NCBI GenBank assembly: GCA_031253985.1
Contig: JAIRVH010000137.1
Span: forward strand, 62,001-126,000
Length of the DNA: 64,000 bases
Origin: Sphingobacterium sp.
GTDB taxonomy: Bacteria; Bacteroidota; Bacteroidia; Sphingobacteriales; Sphingobacteriaceae
Direction: 5' to 3'
Numbering within the stretch: position 1 is the first letter of the stretch; each line of letters opens with the position of its first letter. The translations under genes were made by a program, and so were the position numbers. Shown here piece by piece: positions 42,630-50,786 of the stretch. Under the pieces are notes generated by a model. That model was given only the letters and a program-made list of their open reading frames with translations, searched no databases and was not told where the DNA came from.

Positions 42630-43754
42630 CTATTTATTCGCTTTTTCTATCTTGATTTTTAATCCGATCAGTTTTTCAATATCAGCTAAATAAGGCCTTT
42701 CTTCCACATCGCAAAAAGAAATTGCTTTCCCTGCTTGCCCAGCCCGGCCTGTTCTACCTATACGATGAACATAGGTTTCTGGAACATTTGGGAGGTCATA
42801 ATTGATGACGAGTGGGAGCTGTTCGATATCAATTCCCCTTGCGGCAATATCGGTAGCAATTAAAATTTTAATATGACTTTCTTTAAATTCACCTAGAGCC
42901 TTTTGTCTTGCATTCTGAGATTTGTTACCATGAATTGCCGCAGCTCTCAGGCCATTTTTCGCAAGCATCTTAACGATTTTATCCGCCCCGTGTTTTGTCC
43001 GGGAGAATACAATAGTACGTTCGTGCTTCAGCTTTTTTAATATACCTGTCAATAATTTGATTTTCTCCTTTTTTTCAACAAAAAATACAGATTGATTTAC
43101 TTTTTCGGCAGTTGAGCTGACAGGGGTTACATCAACCTCAATGGGTTTGTGCAGTATGCCATGTGCAAATTTACGTATGTTTGGTGGCATAGTGGCTGAG
43201 AAAAATAGCGTTTGTCTTTTTGAAGGGACTTTGGCAAGGATTTTTTTGATATCATGAATAAAACCCATGTCAAGCATGTTATCCGCTTCGTCCAGAATCA
43301 GAATTTCAATTTTATCGAGCGAAACGATCTTTTGATTCATCAAATCCAACAACCGTCCGGGGGTAGCCACCAGAATGTCAACCCCTCTTTTGATTTCCTT
43401 GACCTGCTTCTCTTGGCTTACACCTCCGAAAATAGTACAATAGTTTAATTTCAGATATTTTCGATATAAGTTTATATTGTCTCCAATTTGAATCGCCAGT
43501 TCGCGTGTCGGAGTAAGAATCAAAGCTCTAATCGGAACGACTTTACCTGCTGTCTTGCTTTCTTCAAGACGCTGCAGAAGCGGGAGTGCAAAAGCCGCTG
43601 TTTTACCCGTACCTGTTTGTGCACAACCAATAAGATCATCACCTTTCAGTACAATTGGAATGGCTTTCTGTTGAATTGCTGTAGGATGTGTATAGCCTGT
43701 TTCTGTTATTGCTTTTAAAAGCGGATCAATTAAACTGAGTTGTTTAAATTCCAT
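42630..43754 (-). CDS. DEAD-box RNA helicase (RhlE-like, short)
   Basis: 374 residues without the basic C-terminal extension of many homologues. Motifs in order: Q motif with PTAIQQKAIP, AQTGTGKT (I), PTRELA (Ia), LDEADNMLDMGF (II), FSATMPP (III), and HRIGRTGRAG (VI). ATP-dependent RNA unwinding, probably in ribosome or cold-related RNA metabolism. The start at 43754 is chosen because it gives the standard FKQLSLIDPLLKAI opening; the longer frame adds 14 residues with no family support. cspA lies upstream on the same strand, which fits a cold-response pairing. Confidence 0.93.
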   Translation of the reverse strand: MEFKQLSLIDPLLKAITETGYTHPTAIQQKAIPIVLKGDDLIGCAQTGTGKTAAFALPLLQRLEESKTAGKVVPIRALILTPTRELAIQIGDNINLYRKYLKLNYCTIFGGVSQEKQVKEIKRGVDILVATPGRLLDLMNQKIVSLDKIEILILDEADNMLDMGFIHDIKKILAKVPSKRQTLFFSATMPPNIRKFAHGILHKPIEVDVTPVSSTAEKVNQSVFFVEKKEKIKLLTGILKKLKHERTIVFSRTKHGADKIVKMLAKNGLRAAAIHGNKSQNARQKALGEFKESHIKILIATDIAARGIDIEQLPLVINYDLPNVPETYVHRIGRTGRAGQAGKAISFCDVEERPYLADIEKLIGLKIKIEKANK

Positions 43755-43941
43755 AAGTAGTATGTTCGAATTTGTCTTAAATAAAACCTTTGACAACCAT
43801 TTCTATGTTTTTGATTTGAATAGCAAGAGCCATTCAACAAAAAATAAAAAGATTGTTTAAGATAGTAAAGGAAGAATAGGAAAAAGAAATGGGATAAGTC
43901 ATTAAGAATTACCCCATTAACAAGAAAGTGTATTTTTTGGA

Positions 43942-44133
43942 TTACGCCAATTTTACATTTGTAGCGCTGATCCCTTTTGGAGTTCTTTCTACATCATAAG
44001 TAACAACGTCGCCTTCAGATACTTGGTTTTTTAGCGCAGAAACGTGTACGAAAACATCTGCACTACCATCCTCTGGTGTAATAAAACCAAAACCTTTAGT
44101 TTCATTGAAAAATTTAATTTTACCTGTATTCAT
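43942..44133 (-). CDS. cspA: Cold shock domain protein
   Basis: 63 residues, a single CSD with RNP1 (KGFGFI) and RNP2 (DVFVHVSAL). It binds single-stranded RNA or DNA and acts as an RNA chaperone. A ~190-nt gap to the DEAD helicase gene. The AT-rich upstream region probably holds a long 5' leader, as is usual for csp genes. Confidence 0.95.
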   Translation of the reverse strand: MNTGKIKFFNETKGFGFITPEDGSADVFVHVSALKNQVSEGDVVTYDVERTPKGISATNVKLA

Positions 44134-44705
44134 TATTTTTAATTAAGTGCAGCAAGTTAGGTATAATAAATGATTAATCTTTTATTTTTTTTAATGAATT
44201 ATATAATATAGGGTGTAATTAAGCTTTTTTCCTATCGAAGAGGTGGATTGGAATACGATTGGAGGGGAGAATCTATCAAAAATAAATGCTTAAAAAAAAT
44301 TAGGTCTGTTGACCAATGTAACATCACGAATTCATTGGGCTATTGTTAGTCGTATTATTAATTATTTAGATAAATATTTTTTAAAAACATTCGTTCTTCG
44401 AAAAATTAGTATTAACTTCAAACGCCCCTCCCAAGGGCATGTTTTTCATAGGTAGATGTATGGTCGAGTAATTCTAACTCGACCATTTTTTTAGTTTGTT
44501 TTGGCGTTTCTCGGTATTTGTCTATATATATTTTACAATGCTTTTTATAGGCACCTGAATTCATTTTTGTATTTTCATCGGAGTAATTTGTTTTTTAATC
44601 ACAACACGATTATTAGAAAGACATTCATCTAAGACGACTATCGATTCTATTTGTATTGGGGAATTGGATGATATTCGGCAAAAACAAAACTTAAACCAAT
44701 GTTCA
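44134..44705. other. Gap between divergent cspA and Gfo/Idh genes, with an unassigned terminator
   Basis: About 570 nt without a convincing gene. It contains a hairpin with T-tract on the plus strand, ATGGTCGAGT..ACTCGACCAT then TTTTTTT (44460-44492), and a smaller GCCC/GGGC hairpin before it at about 44423-44438. No plus-strand gene ends there, so a short untranslated RNA may lie between ~44200 and 44492. A leftward frame at 44561-44773 overlaps the oxidoreductase start and looks spurious. Confidence 0.4.
44460..44492 (+). terminator. Orphan intrinsic terminator
   Basis: A 10-bp stem with a 7-nt loop and seven or more T. No annotated plus-strand gene precedes it within 1.8 kb (the cspA and helicase genes run leftward). 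Confidence 0.7.
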
Positions 44706-45989
44706 ATGAATAGAAAAGATTTTATCAAAACATCTACCGTTTTAGCTGCATCATCATTTTTTTTAAAAGCCAAAGGGTCAAATTTTTTAGATCAATCCAT
44801 CCGAGTTGGATTGATAGGCGTCAATGGAATGGGCTGGTCTGATTTAAATGCACTGTTGAAGAATGATGGTGTGGTTTGTACTGCGCTTTGCGATGTGGAC
44901 GAGAATATTCTCCGTAAGCGGGTGGAAGAACTTCAAAAAAGAAACATCCATGTCGAAACGTTTATAGATTATAAAAAGATGCTTGATAGTACCAATGTGG
45001 ATGCAGTCATTATAGCAACGCCAGATCATTGGCATTGTCTGCAGATGGTAGATGCTGTGAATGCGGGAAAGCATGTTTATGTTGAAAAGCCTATTGGTAA
45101 CTCCATTTTGGAATGTCAATTAATGGTTCAGGCTGCAAAGAAAAATAAGGCTGTTGTACAAGTTGGGCAATGGCAACGGAGCCAGCAGCATTTTAAAGAT
45201 GCCATTGATTTTGTTCATTCTGGTAAATTGGGTAAAATAAGGCTCGTGAAGGCTTGGTCTTACCAGGGATGGAAAAGTGCCATTCCCGTACAGCCGGATG
45301 AGCCTGTTCCTACTGGCGTACACTATACCGAATGGCTGGGACCTGCGCAAAAGAGACCATTCAACCCGAATCGATTCCATTTTAACTTTCGTTGGTTTTG
45401 GGATTACGCAGGTGGCTTGATGACCGATTGGGGCGTGCATATGCTGGATTATGCTTTACTTGGGATGAAAGTCTCCGATCCAAAGTCTATTATGGCTTCA
45501 GGAGGAAAGTTTGCATTTCCGGATGATGCTGGTCAGACACCCGATACCATGACAGCTGTTTATGAATTTGATGGCTTCAATATCCAATGGGAGCATGCCA
45601 AAGGAATTGACCTTGGCCCTTACAACCGTAATCATGGTGTGGCATTTATTGGTAACAACGGTACTTTAGTCTTAAACCGGGGCGGATGGGAAGTGATTCC
45701 CGAAAAAGGAAGAATGGAAGCGGTTCCAGTGCAACCATCTTTAGATAACGGACTGGATAAACATATGGAAAATTTTGTTCATGTCATCCGGCAACGCAAC
45801 CCGCAGTTGCTCCATGCTCCAATTGAAGCAGGAGCTCATATAGCGATCTTTTCCCAACTGGGAAATATTGCTTTTAGAACGGGAGAAAAACTCTATTGGG
45901 ATAAAGATAAACAACGTTTTACAGACCAAAAGGCAAATAAGTATTTGGCTTCAGTTTATCACAATGATTATAAATACCCAAAAGTATAA
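44706..45989 (+). CDS. Gfo/Idh/MocA family oxidoreductase with Tat-like leader
   Basis: 427 residues. The start MNRKDFIKTSTVLAASSFF looks like a twin-arginine-type leader (R-K rather than R-R), typical of Bacteroidota exported family members. The Rossmann part reads VGLIGVNGMGWSDL, with YVEKPIGNS (EKP motif) and HWHCLQM; the C-terminal half (HFNFRWFWDYAGGLMTDWGVHMLDYALLG) is the family's beta-sheet domain. It would oxidise or reduce a sugar or inositol-like substrate; the substrate is unknown. It is a single gene with a hairpin after it. Confidence 0.87.
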   Translation: MNRKDFIKTSTVLAASSFFLKAKGSNFLDQSIRVGLIGVNGMGWSDLNALLKNDGVVCTALCDVDENILRKRVEELQKRNIHVETFIDYKKMLDSTNVDAVIIATPDHWHCLQMVDAVNAGKHVYVEKPIGNSILECQLMVQAAKKNKAVVQVGQWQRSQQHFKDAIDFVHSGKLGKIRLVKAWSYQGWKSAIPVQPDEPVPTGVHYTEWLGPAQKRPFNPNRFHFNFRWFWDYAGGLMTDWGVHMLDYALLGMKVSDPKSIMASGGKFAFPDDAGQTPDTMTAVYEFDGFNIQWEHAKGIDLGPYNRNHGVAFIGNNGTLVLNRGGWEVIPEKGRMEAVPVQPSLDNGLDKHMENFVHVIRQRNPQLLHAPIEAGAHIAIFSQLGNIAFRTGEKLYWDKDKQRFTDQKANKYLASVYHNDYKYPKV

Positions 45990-45995
45990 GGCATT

Positions 45996-46038
45996 TAACT
46001 TGGTTGCTGCGTAATAATTTAAATCAGCAACCAAGTTA
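45996..46038. terminator. Hairpin between convergent genes
   Basis: TAACTTGGTTGCTG and CAGCAACCAAGTTA form a 14-bp stem with a 15-nt loop between the Gfo/Idh gene and the leftward hydrolase gene. Confidence 0.6.
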
Positions 46039-46044
46039 GGATAC

Positions 46045-46671
46045 TTATATTTCTGAAAAGACAAATTCATTTGCTAGATCGATTTCCTCGCGATTGATCG
46101 TATGCCCTGCATTTTGATAGACAACTAATTTTACATTGGCGTTCATCTGCTCCAGGATGGATGCTGTATCTTGGACCCGTTCCAGTGGAACATGAAAATC
46201 AGGATCACTGGTCCCCAGAAAAATTGGAGTTTGCGCAAAATCACCTGCATAGTGGTCCCGGTTAATTTCCTCGCCAATAACGCCGCCAATAATTGCCACC
46301 GCACCACCATAGTGCTGCGCATATCGTGCAAGATATTCGAGTGTTAGACAGGCACCCTGAGAAAATCCAAAAAAATAGATGTTTTCGGCTAGAATGCCTT
46401 TGTCTAAAGCTAGCTTAACCGTATGATCGATAAGATCAATTGCCGAGCTCAACCAGGGTTCATTCTCTTGTACCGGCGCAATAAATGAATACGGGTACCA
46501 GCTATGATTTTCGGCCTGCGGGGCAAGGAGCGCAAAATTATCGACATGAAGATAGGATGACATACCAAGGATATCTTCGGCGCTCCCGCCACGACCATGG
46601 ATCATGATAATCGCTTTTTCTGCCTGTTCTAAATTTTGACCAGCTGTTTTAATATTTATTGAATGACTCAT
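46045..46671 (-). CDS. Alpha/beta hydrolase (carboxylesterase/MhqD-like)
   Basis: 208 residues. MIHGRGGSAEDIL near the N-terminus (oxyanion HGRGG), nucleophile elbow GFSQGACLTLEY with the Ser, then the late Asp (TSDPDFHVP) and His (NAGHTI). Small-molecule ester or phospholipase-type hydrolase. It follows a ring-cleaving dioxygenase gene and an acetyltransferase gene on the same strand (24 and 38 nt gaps), an arrangement like mhqD next to mhqO in B. subtilis, where they detoxify hydroquinones. The function here is inferred from context. Confidence 0.82.
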   Translation of the reverse strand: MSHSINIKTAGQNLEQAEKAIIMIHGRGGSAEDILGMSSYLHVDNFALLAPQAENHSWYPYSFIAPVQENEPWLSSAIDLIDHTVKLALDKGILAENIYFFGFSQGACLTLEYLARYAQHYGGAVAIIGGVIGEEINRDHYAGDFAQTPIFLGTSDPDFHVPLERVQDTASILEQMNANVKLVVYQNAGHTINREEIDLANEFVFSEI

Positions 46672-46695
46672 TTTGTCCTTTCCTTTTATCGCAAT

Positions 46696-46995
46696 TTATA
46701 TTGCTTTTTTAAACCAAACGTCTTGATATTGCTCCGGATGGCGGTGAAACTGCGCATTTACATAAGGACATAGCGGAACAATTTTCATGTTGTTTTCGCG
46801 TGCATGAGAAACCAATTTCTCGAGTAGTAATTTTGCGAATCCCCTGCCTTCATAGGCTTCGTCAACCTCTGTATGGTAAACTACTAGATTACCATCAATG
46901 ATAGCGATGCTCATTAAACCTGCTTTACGTTCATCGGAGAATAATTGGAGCTCTCCACGTTGATTTTTGTCTAATACAATTTCAGTTCTTTCCAT
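46696..46995 (-). CDS. Small GNAT-like N-acetyltransferase
   Basis: 99 residues, the Acetyltransf_CG (YjdJ-like) subtype. Key segments are VVYHTEVDEAYEGRGFAKLLLEKLVSHAREN (acetyl-CoA binding, with G-R-G-x-A) and VPLCPYVNAQFHRHPEQYQDV. Its acceptor is unknown. It lies between the dioxygenase gene and the hydrolase gene in what looks like one operon. Confidence 0.85.
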   Translation of the reverse strand: MERTEIVLDKNQRGELQLFSDERKAGLMSIAIIDGNLVVYHTEVDEAYEGRGFAKLLLEKLVSHARENNMKIVPLCPYVNAQFHRHPEQYQDVWFKKAI

Positions 46996-47033
46996 AGCTT
47001 TATTGTCTGTTGAATAATGTTTAAGTAACCCAG

Positions 47034-47960
47034 TTAATCTATTTTTGGTAATGTCTCTTCAATCTGCGAACGGTAGCTTTCATATTGTTTCGGCAATTTA
47101 AGTGACGAGCCCAAACTAGATAGCGGTTCGTCTACTGTAAATCCTGGATTGTCCGTAGCAATCTCAAACAAGACACCTCCCGGTTCACGAAAATAGAGCG
47201 AGAAAAAGTAATCTCTATCTATTTTTGGTGTAATATCTAATCCTGCTGAAAGTATTTTTTCGCGATACTCCATCAAAATATTGTCGTCCTTTACCCGAAA
47301 TGCGATATGATGATTTGTACCCGCTGCATTTTTGCCGTATGGCAAATTTCTGTCTGCAATAATGTCAACAATGTGAGCTGTATCAATACTATCGGTGGCC
47401 AATCGATAATGGTTGTTGTCCTGCTTTTGGATCGAATAACCCAAAATATCTGTCAATACCTTTACCGTCGGATCTGCTTCTTTTAACGAAAGAGTCACAT
47501 TATGAAATCCTCTTAAAGCATATGCTGAATTGACGTTAGTGCCTGTCCAGGGCTTTCTATTATCATCCGTTTCAATAAACTGAATCTGTAAACCGTCAGG
47601 ATCCTGGAAGGAAATAAGCTTCTCTCCGAAAATCTCACGTTCCTGTAAGGCTACCTGATGTTCACCCAGACGGTTTTTCCAGAAATCGAGGCTGCCATGT
47701 GGTACAGCATAACCGATGTGGGTAGCCATACCTGCTCCCGATGTGCCCTTTCCGATACCCTCCCAAGGGAAAAAAGTAAGGATAGTTCCCGGTTCGCCCT
47801 GTTCATTGCCAAAGTAAAAGTGGTAAGTGCCGGGATCATCAAAATTGACAGTTTTCTTTACCAGGCGCATGCCCAAAACTTTTGTGTAAAAATCTAGATT
47901 TCGTTTTGCATCATCAGCTATCGCTGTAATATGATGTAATCCTAATATTTTATTTTCCAT
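47034..47960 (-). CDS. Ring-cleaving dioxygenase (VOC superfamily, MhqO-like)
   Basis: 308 residues with two glyoxalase/VOC modules (~1-150 and ~150-300): GLHHITAIADDAKRNLDFYTKVLGM, and ALRGFHNVTLSLKEADPTVKVL. The metal ligands are likely the His of HHITA, the His of NHHIAFRV, and the Glu of LFEIATDNPG. Such proteins open hydroquinone or catechol rings. It is first of a three-gene set with an acetyltransferase and a hydrolase, suggesting quinone or aromatic detoxification. Confidence 0.85.
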   Translation of the reverse strand: MENKILGLHHITAIADDAKRNLDFYTKVLGMRLVKKTVNFDDPGTYHFYFGNEQGEPGTILTFFPWEGIGKGTSGAGMATHIGYAVPHGSLDFWKNRLGEHQVALQEREIFGEKLISFQDPDGLQIQFIETDDNRKPWTGTNVNSAYALRGFHNVTLSLKEADPTVKVLTDILGYSIQKQDNNHYRLATDSIDTAHIVDIIADRNLPYGKNAAGTNHHIAFRVKDDNILMEYREKILSAGLDITPKIDRDYFFSLYFREPGGVLFEIATDNPGFTVDEPLSSLGSSLKLPKQYESYRSQIEETLPKID

Positions 47961-48178
47961 ATCTCATATTTTTATTTTCTTAACTGATGTAAAGTTACGT
48001 CGGCCCGTATGGAATTTTATTGAACTAGATTAATAAAAGCTGTAATTGACATTTTTGTTTTTATCGTACTGGGGATTTTCTAAAAATATATAAAAACCTG
48101 CAGGATTAGATAATCAGTAAAAGCTGTGAAAAGGAACTGAAGGTCTTTCTAGCTAATAAAAAAAAACTTTCAAAAAAA

Positions 48179-48235
48179 ACACCTGAAGTTGGGGACTTCA
48201 GGTGTTTAACCTAACCAATTATTAACCTAAATTTA
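48179..48235 (+). promoter_or_regulatory. Hairpin plus leader-like sequence not attached to a matching gene
   Basis: ACCTGAAGT-TGGGG-ACTTCAGGT forms a 9-bp stem, followed by TTAACCTAACCAATTATTAACC and TAAATTTATGAAA. That run resembles the 5' leader and start of many Bacteroidota outer membrane receptor (SusC-like) genes, yet the frame after the ATG closes after 11 codons. It lies in the 440-nt gap ahead of the SnoaL lipoprotein gene. It may be a relic leader or an ordinary terminator of unknown transcript. The rest of the gap (47961-48178 and 48236-48400) shows nothing else. Confidence 0.35.
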
Positions 48236-48400
48236 TGAAATGTATATTTCTGAATATTATACCAAAATGATAAATTCAATTATCATGCCAGCAATCAAAA
48301 AAATCAGTGACCTAAAACAAAAGGAGAAGGTGTATGTTTTATCGGCTCGATAGATTGTATTCAGTCAATGAATCAATACGTCGAGCATTCTAATTCATAA

Positions 48401-48901
48401 ATGGATTTAAAGATGAAAAATTTAGTAAGACTTCAAATACTGACTTTCTACATTCTATTTCTTATCACAGGATGTCAGACGCCACAAATCGACGAGTCAA
48501 AAGCAATGGCTGCACAGAAACAACTTGAAGAGAACAAAGAGAATAAACGAATTGTATTGGATTTTTATCAGCAGATGTTTGGGGATAAGGATACTTCAGC
48601 TGTCGACAAATATGTTTCTGCTGAATATATTCAACATAATCCATCTGTAGCCGATGGAGCAGCCGCATTTAAACTGGCTGCCGCAAATTGGTTTAAGGGG
48701 CAGCCGAAAACAAAAATTGATGTACAGCATATCGCATCGGATGGAGATTTAGTCTTCATACATTTGAAAAATAAGAAACCAAACGGTAGTCTTAAATCAA
48801 CGATCGACATCTTTAGGCTGGAAAACGGTAAAATTGTCGAGCATTGGGATGCACAGCAAGATGTGCCGAAAGAAGCGGCAAATGCACATCCCATGTTTTA
48901 A
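48401..48901 (+). CDS. SnoaL/NTF2-like lipoprotein
   Basis: 166 residues with a lipoprotein signal (FLITGC lipobox at ~24-29), then a short linker and a SnoaL-like cone fold (RIVLDFYQQMFGDKDTSAVDKYVSAEYIQHNPSVADGAAAF, later IDIFRLENGKIVEHWDAQQDVP). The family includes cyclases and isomerases as well as many unstudied proteins; reaction unknown. A second ATG (48413) gives a shorter signal peptide and is equally possible. Confidence 0.85.
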   Translation: MDLKMKNLVRLQILTFYILFLITGCQTPQIDESKAMAAQKQLEENKENKRIVLDFYQQMFGDKDTSAVDKYVSAEYIQHNPSVADGAAAFKLAAANWFKGQPKTKIDVQHIASDGDLVFIHLKNKKPNGSLKSTIDIFRLENGKIVEHWDAQQDVPKEAANAHPMF

Positions 48902-49030
48902 GAACCTTTATAAAATTTCTTTCTCCTTCCTCTAGATTCCACCTTTTAATTTTTAGAGGGGCTGTCAAGTCTGGTAATTTATGTCTAAATTTAGACCTAA
49001 ATCATTTTGTACAAACTCCTAATTTTAATA

Positions 49031-49855
49031 ATGAAAAGAATCCTGGGCCTAAGTTGTTTTTATGTACTGTTGTCTGCTTGTAGCGTTCATTATACACCTA
49101 AAGACCACTCTCACGTATATATCCAAAAGCAGAATCGTGAGATTAAAGCATGGAAATTGGTCTGGGAGGAGAACTTTAACTCCCCAAAACTAGACGATCA
49201 GAAGTGGTCACGAATTCCTGCAGGAGGTGCTGATTGGAATCGGCACATGAGTACGGACGACGCTTGTTTTGGCTGGGAAGATGGCGAGTTGATTCTCAAA
49301 GGAATTAAAAATACAGCTAAGGATAAAGATCCAAGACCATTTTTGACAGGCGGAATATGGAGTAAAGGAAAGTTTGCCTTTCAGTACGGCCGTATTGAAA
49401 TTAGAGCTAAACTTGAAAATGCCAAGGGAGCATGGCCTGCGATGTGGATGCTGGCCGAGCTGGACAAATACGGGAAATACCCTAAAAATGGTGAAATTGA
49501 TATCATGGAACATCTTAATTCTGATGATATCATTTACCAAACTACACATTCATACTATACCTTGGATCTGGGGCAAAAGGAGCACCCCAAACATTTTGGC
49601 ACCGCATCGGTCAGAACAGAAGAGTATAACATATATGGTATAAGCTGGTACCCCGACCGTATCGTATTTCAGGTGAACGGTACAGATACATTTACTTACC
49701 CGAGAATCAAAGACGTAGACGCTTCTCAATGGCCTTATGATCAGCCCTTTTATCTGTTGATTGACCAGCAGTTGGGTGGAAGCTGGGTCGGAGAGGTAGA
49801 TCAAGATCAGCTGCCTGTTGAGATGCGTGTTGACTGGATCAAAGTTTACCAATAA
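49031..49855 (+). CDS. GH16 endo-beta-glucanase-like lipoprotein
   Basis: 274 residues. A lipobox (VLLSAC) sits near residue 17, so it is membrane-anchored and probably surface-exposed. Concanavalin-like GH16 fold with the catalytic motif GEIDIME (E-x-D-x-x-E), WPAMWML and the aromatic-rich YGISWYPDRIVF. GH16 members of this type usually cut beta-1,3(1,4)-glucans such as laminarin; the exact substrate is inference. The start at 49031 places the lipobox correctly; the longer frame adds eight residues. Confidence 0.9.
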   Translation: MKRILGLSCFYVLLSACSVHYTPKDHSHVYIQKQNREIKAWKLVWEENFNSPKLDDQKWSRIPAGGADWNRHMSTDDACFGWEDGELILKGIKNTAKDKDPRPFLTGGIWSKGKFAFQYGRIEIRAKLENAKGAWPAMWMLAELDKYGKYPKNGEIDIMEHLNSDDIIYQTTHSYYTLDLGQKEHPKHFGTASVRTEEYNIYGISWYPDRIVFQVNGTDTFTYPRIKDVDASQWPYDQPFYLLIDQQLGGSWVGEVDQDQLPVEMRVDWIKVYQ

Positions 49856-50024
49856 CAGCTGTCATTTCAATGTAGAAGAAAAGAGAGCAATAGGTAAACC
49901 ATTTGAGCCTTAGTTTTCCGATCATGTGGGCGCGGACGAAGCGTAATTATATCAATAACCAACGATTAGGTGATAAAAACTTAATATACACTTCATACGA
50001 AAATTGTTTACTTTTGGCCAGATT

Positions 50025-50603
50025 ATGGAAGATAATACGATATTCAAGATTAGCAATAAGATTAAAGGAATCCGAAAAGAAAAAGGAATCACCATACAGG
50101 AAGTTGCGGATAAAGCAGGGGTGAGCAAGGGGCTTATTTCACAGATTGAAAATAACCGGACAATACCCTCCTTACTTGTGTTGATCAATATCATTAATGC
50201 ATTGAATGTTGATCTAAATGAATTTTTCAAAGACTTTAATTCTGAATTGGATTCCGGCCCTGTTGTCGTTCGGAAAAAGGATAGTTACAGTCCATTTGAA
50301 AAGGAATCGGCTGTAGGCTTCCATTATAAGCGCATCTTTACTTCAGCAATGGATAGTTCGACTATGGATATTGTCCTTTTGGAGTTACTTCCAGATGCAC
50401 AACGACCGATGGTTGAAACCGAAGCCTATGAGTATAAATATATCATCAGTGGACACGTTGAGTACATATTCAATGATCAAACAATTCGCTTAGAAGAGGG
50501 CGATTCAATCTTTTTTAACGGCAGATTGTCACATACACCGCGAAATATTGGAAAAGAAAAGGCTGTCATGCTCATTGTATACTTTTTTGAAAATAAGAAA
50601 TAA
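50025..50603 (+). CDS. XRE-type regulator with C-terminal cupin sensor domain
   Basis: 192 residues. Residues ~8-65 form a helix-turn-helix (RKEKGITIQEVADKAGVSKGLISQIENNRTIPSLLVLINIINAL), and ~85-190 a cupin domain (DAQRPMVETEAYEYKYIISGHVEYIF, HTPRNIG). XRE-cupin regulators often sense amino-acid or phosphonate-related ligands. A terminator separates it from the DUF5690/FAD oxidoreductase genes, but the common direction and short gap suggest it controls them. The start at 50025 is the best fit to the family. Confidence 0.88.
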   Translation: MEDNTIFKISNKIKGIRKEKGITIQEVADKAGVSKGLISQIENNRTIPSLLVLINIINALNVDLNEFFKDFNSELDSGPVVVRKKDSYSPFEKESAVGFHYKRIFTSAMDSSTMDIVLLELLPDAQRPMVETEAYEYKYIISGHVEYIFNDQTIRLEEGDSIFFNGRLSHTPRNIGKEKAVMLIVYFFENKK

Positions 50604-50625
50604 ACCATAACTACTTGGTGTCAAA

Positions 50626-50657
50626 GCATCACTGAATTATTCAGTGATGCTTTTTTT
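50626..50657 (+). terminator. Terminator after the XRE-cupin gene
   Basis: GCATCACTGAA and TTCAGTGATGC form an 11-bp stem with a TTA loop followed by a T run. Confidence 0.92.
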
Positions 50658-50786
50658 ATTTTATATCTTTTATATCGCGTATGGATGTTTATATTTGTTT
50701 ATAAATACTTAACAAAAGTTTAGTCTTGTGTTAATTTCCAAAATTTACTTTTGATTGCGGACAATAAGGTCTGTTAACAAGTTTAA

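Noticed and set aside
44561..44773. Leftward frame across the Gfo/Idh start
   Set aside because: It is antisense to the leader of a clear gene and shows no protein-like pattern.
46696..46995. The small GNAT protein as a toxin of a toxin-antitoxin pair
   Set aside because: No RHH-type antitoxin gene is adjacent, and the protein matches the short Acetyltransf_CG subtype rather than TacT-like toxins.
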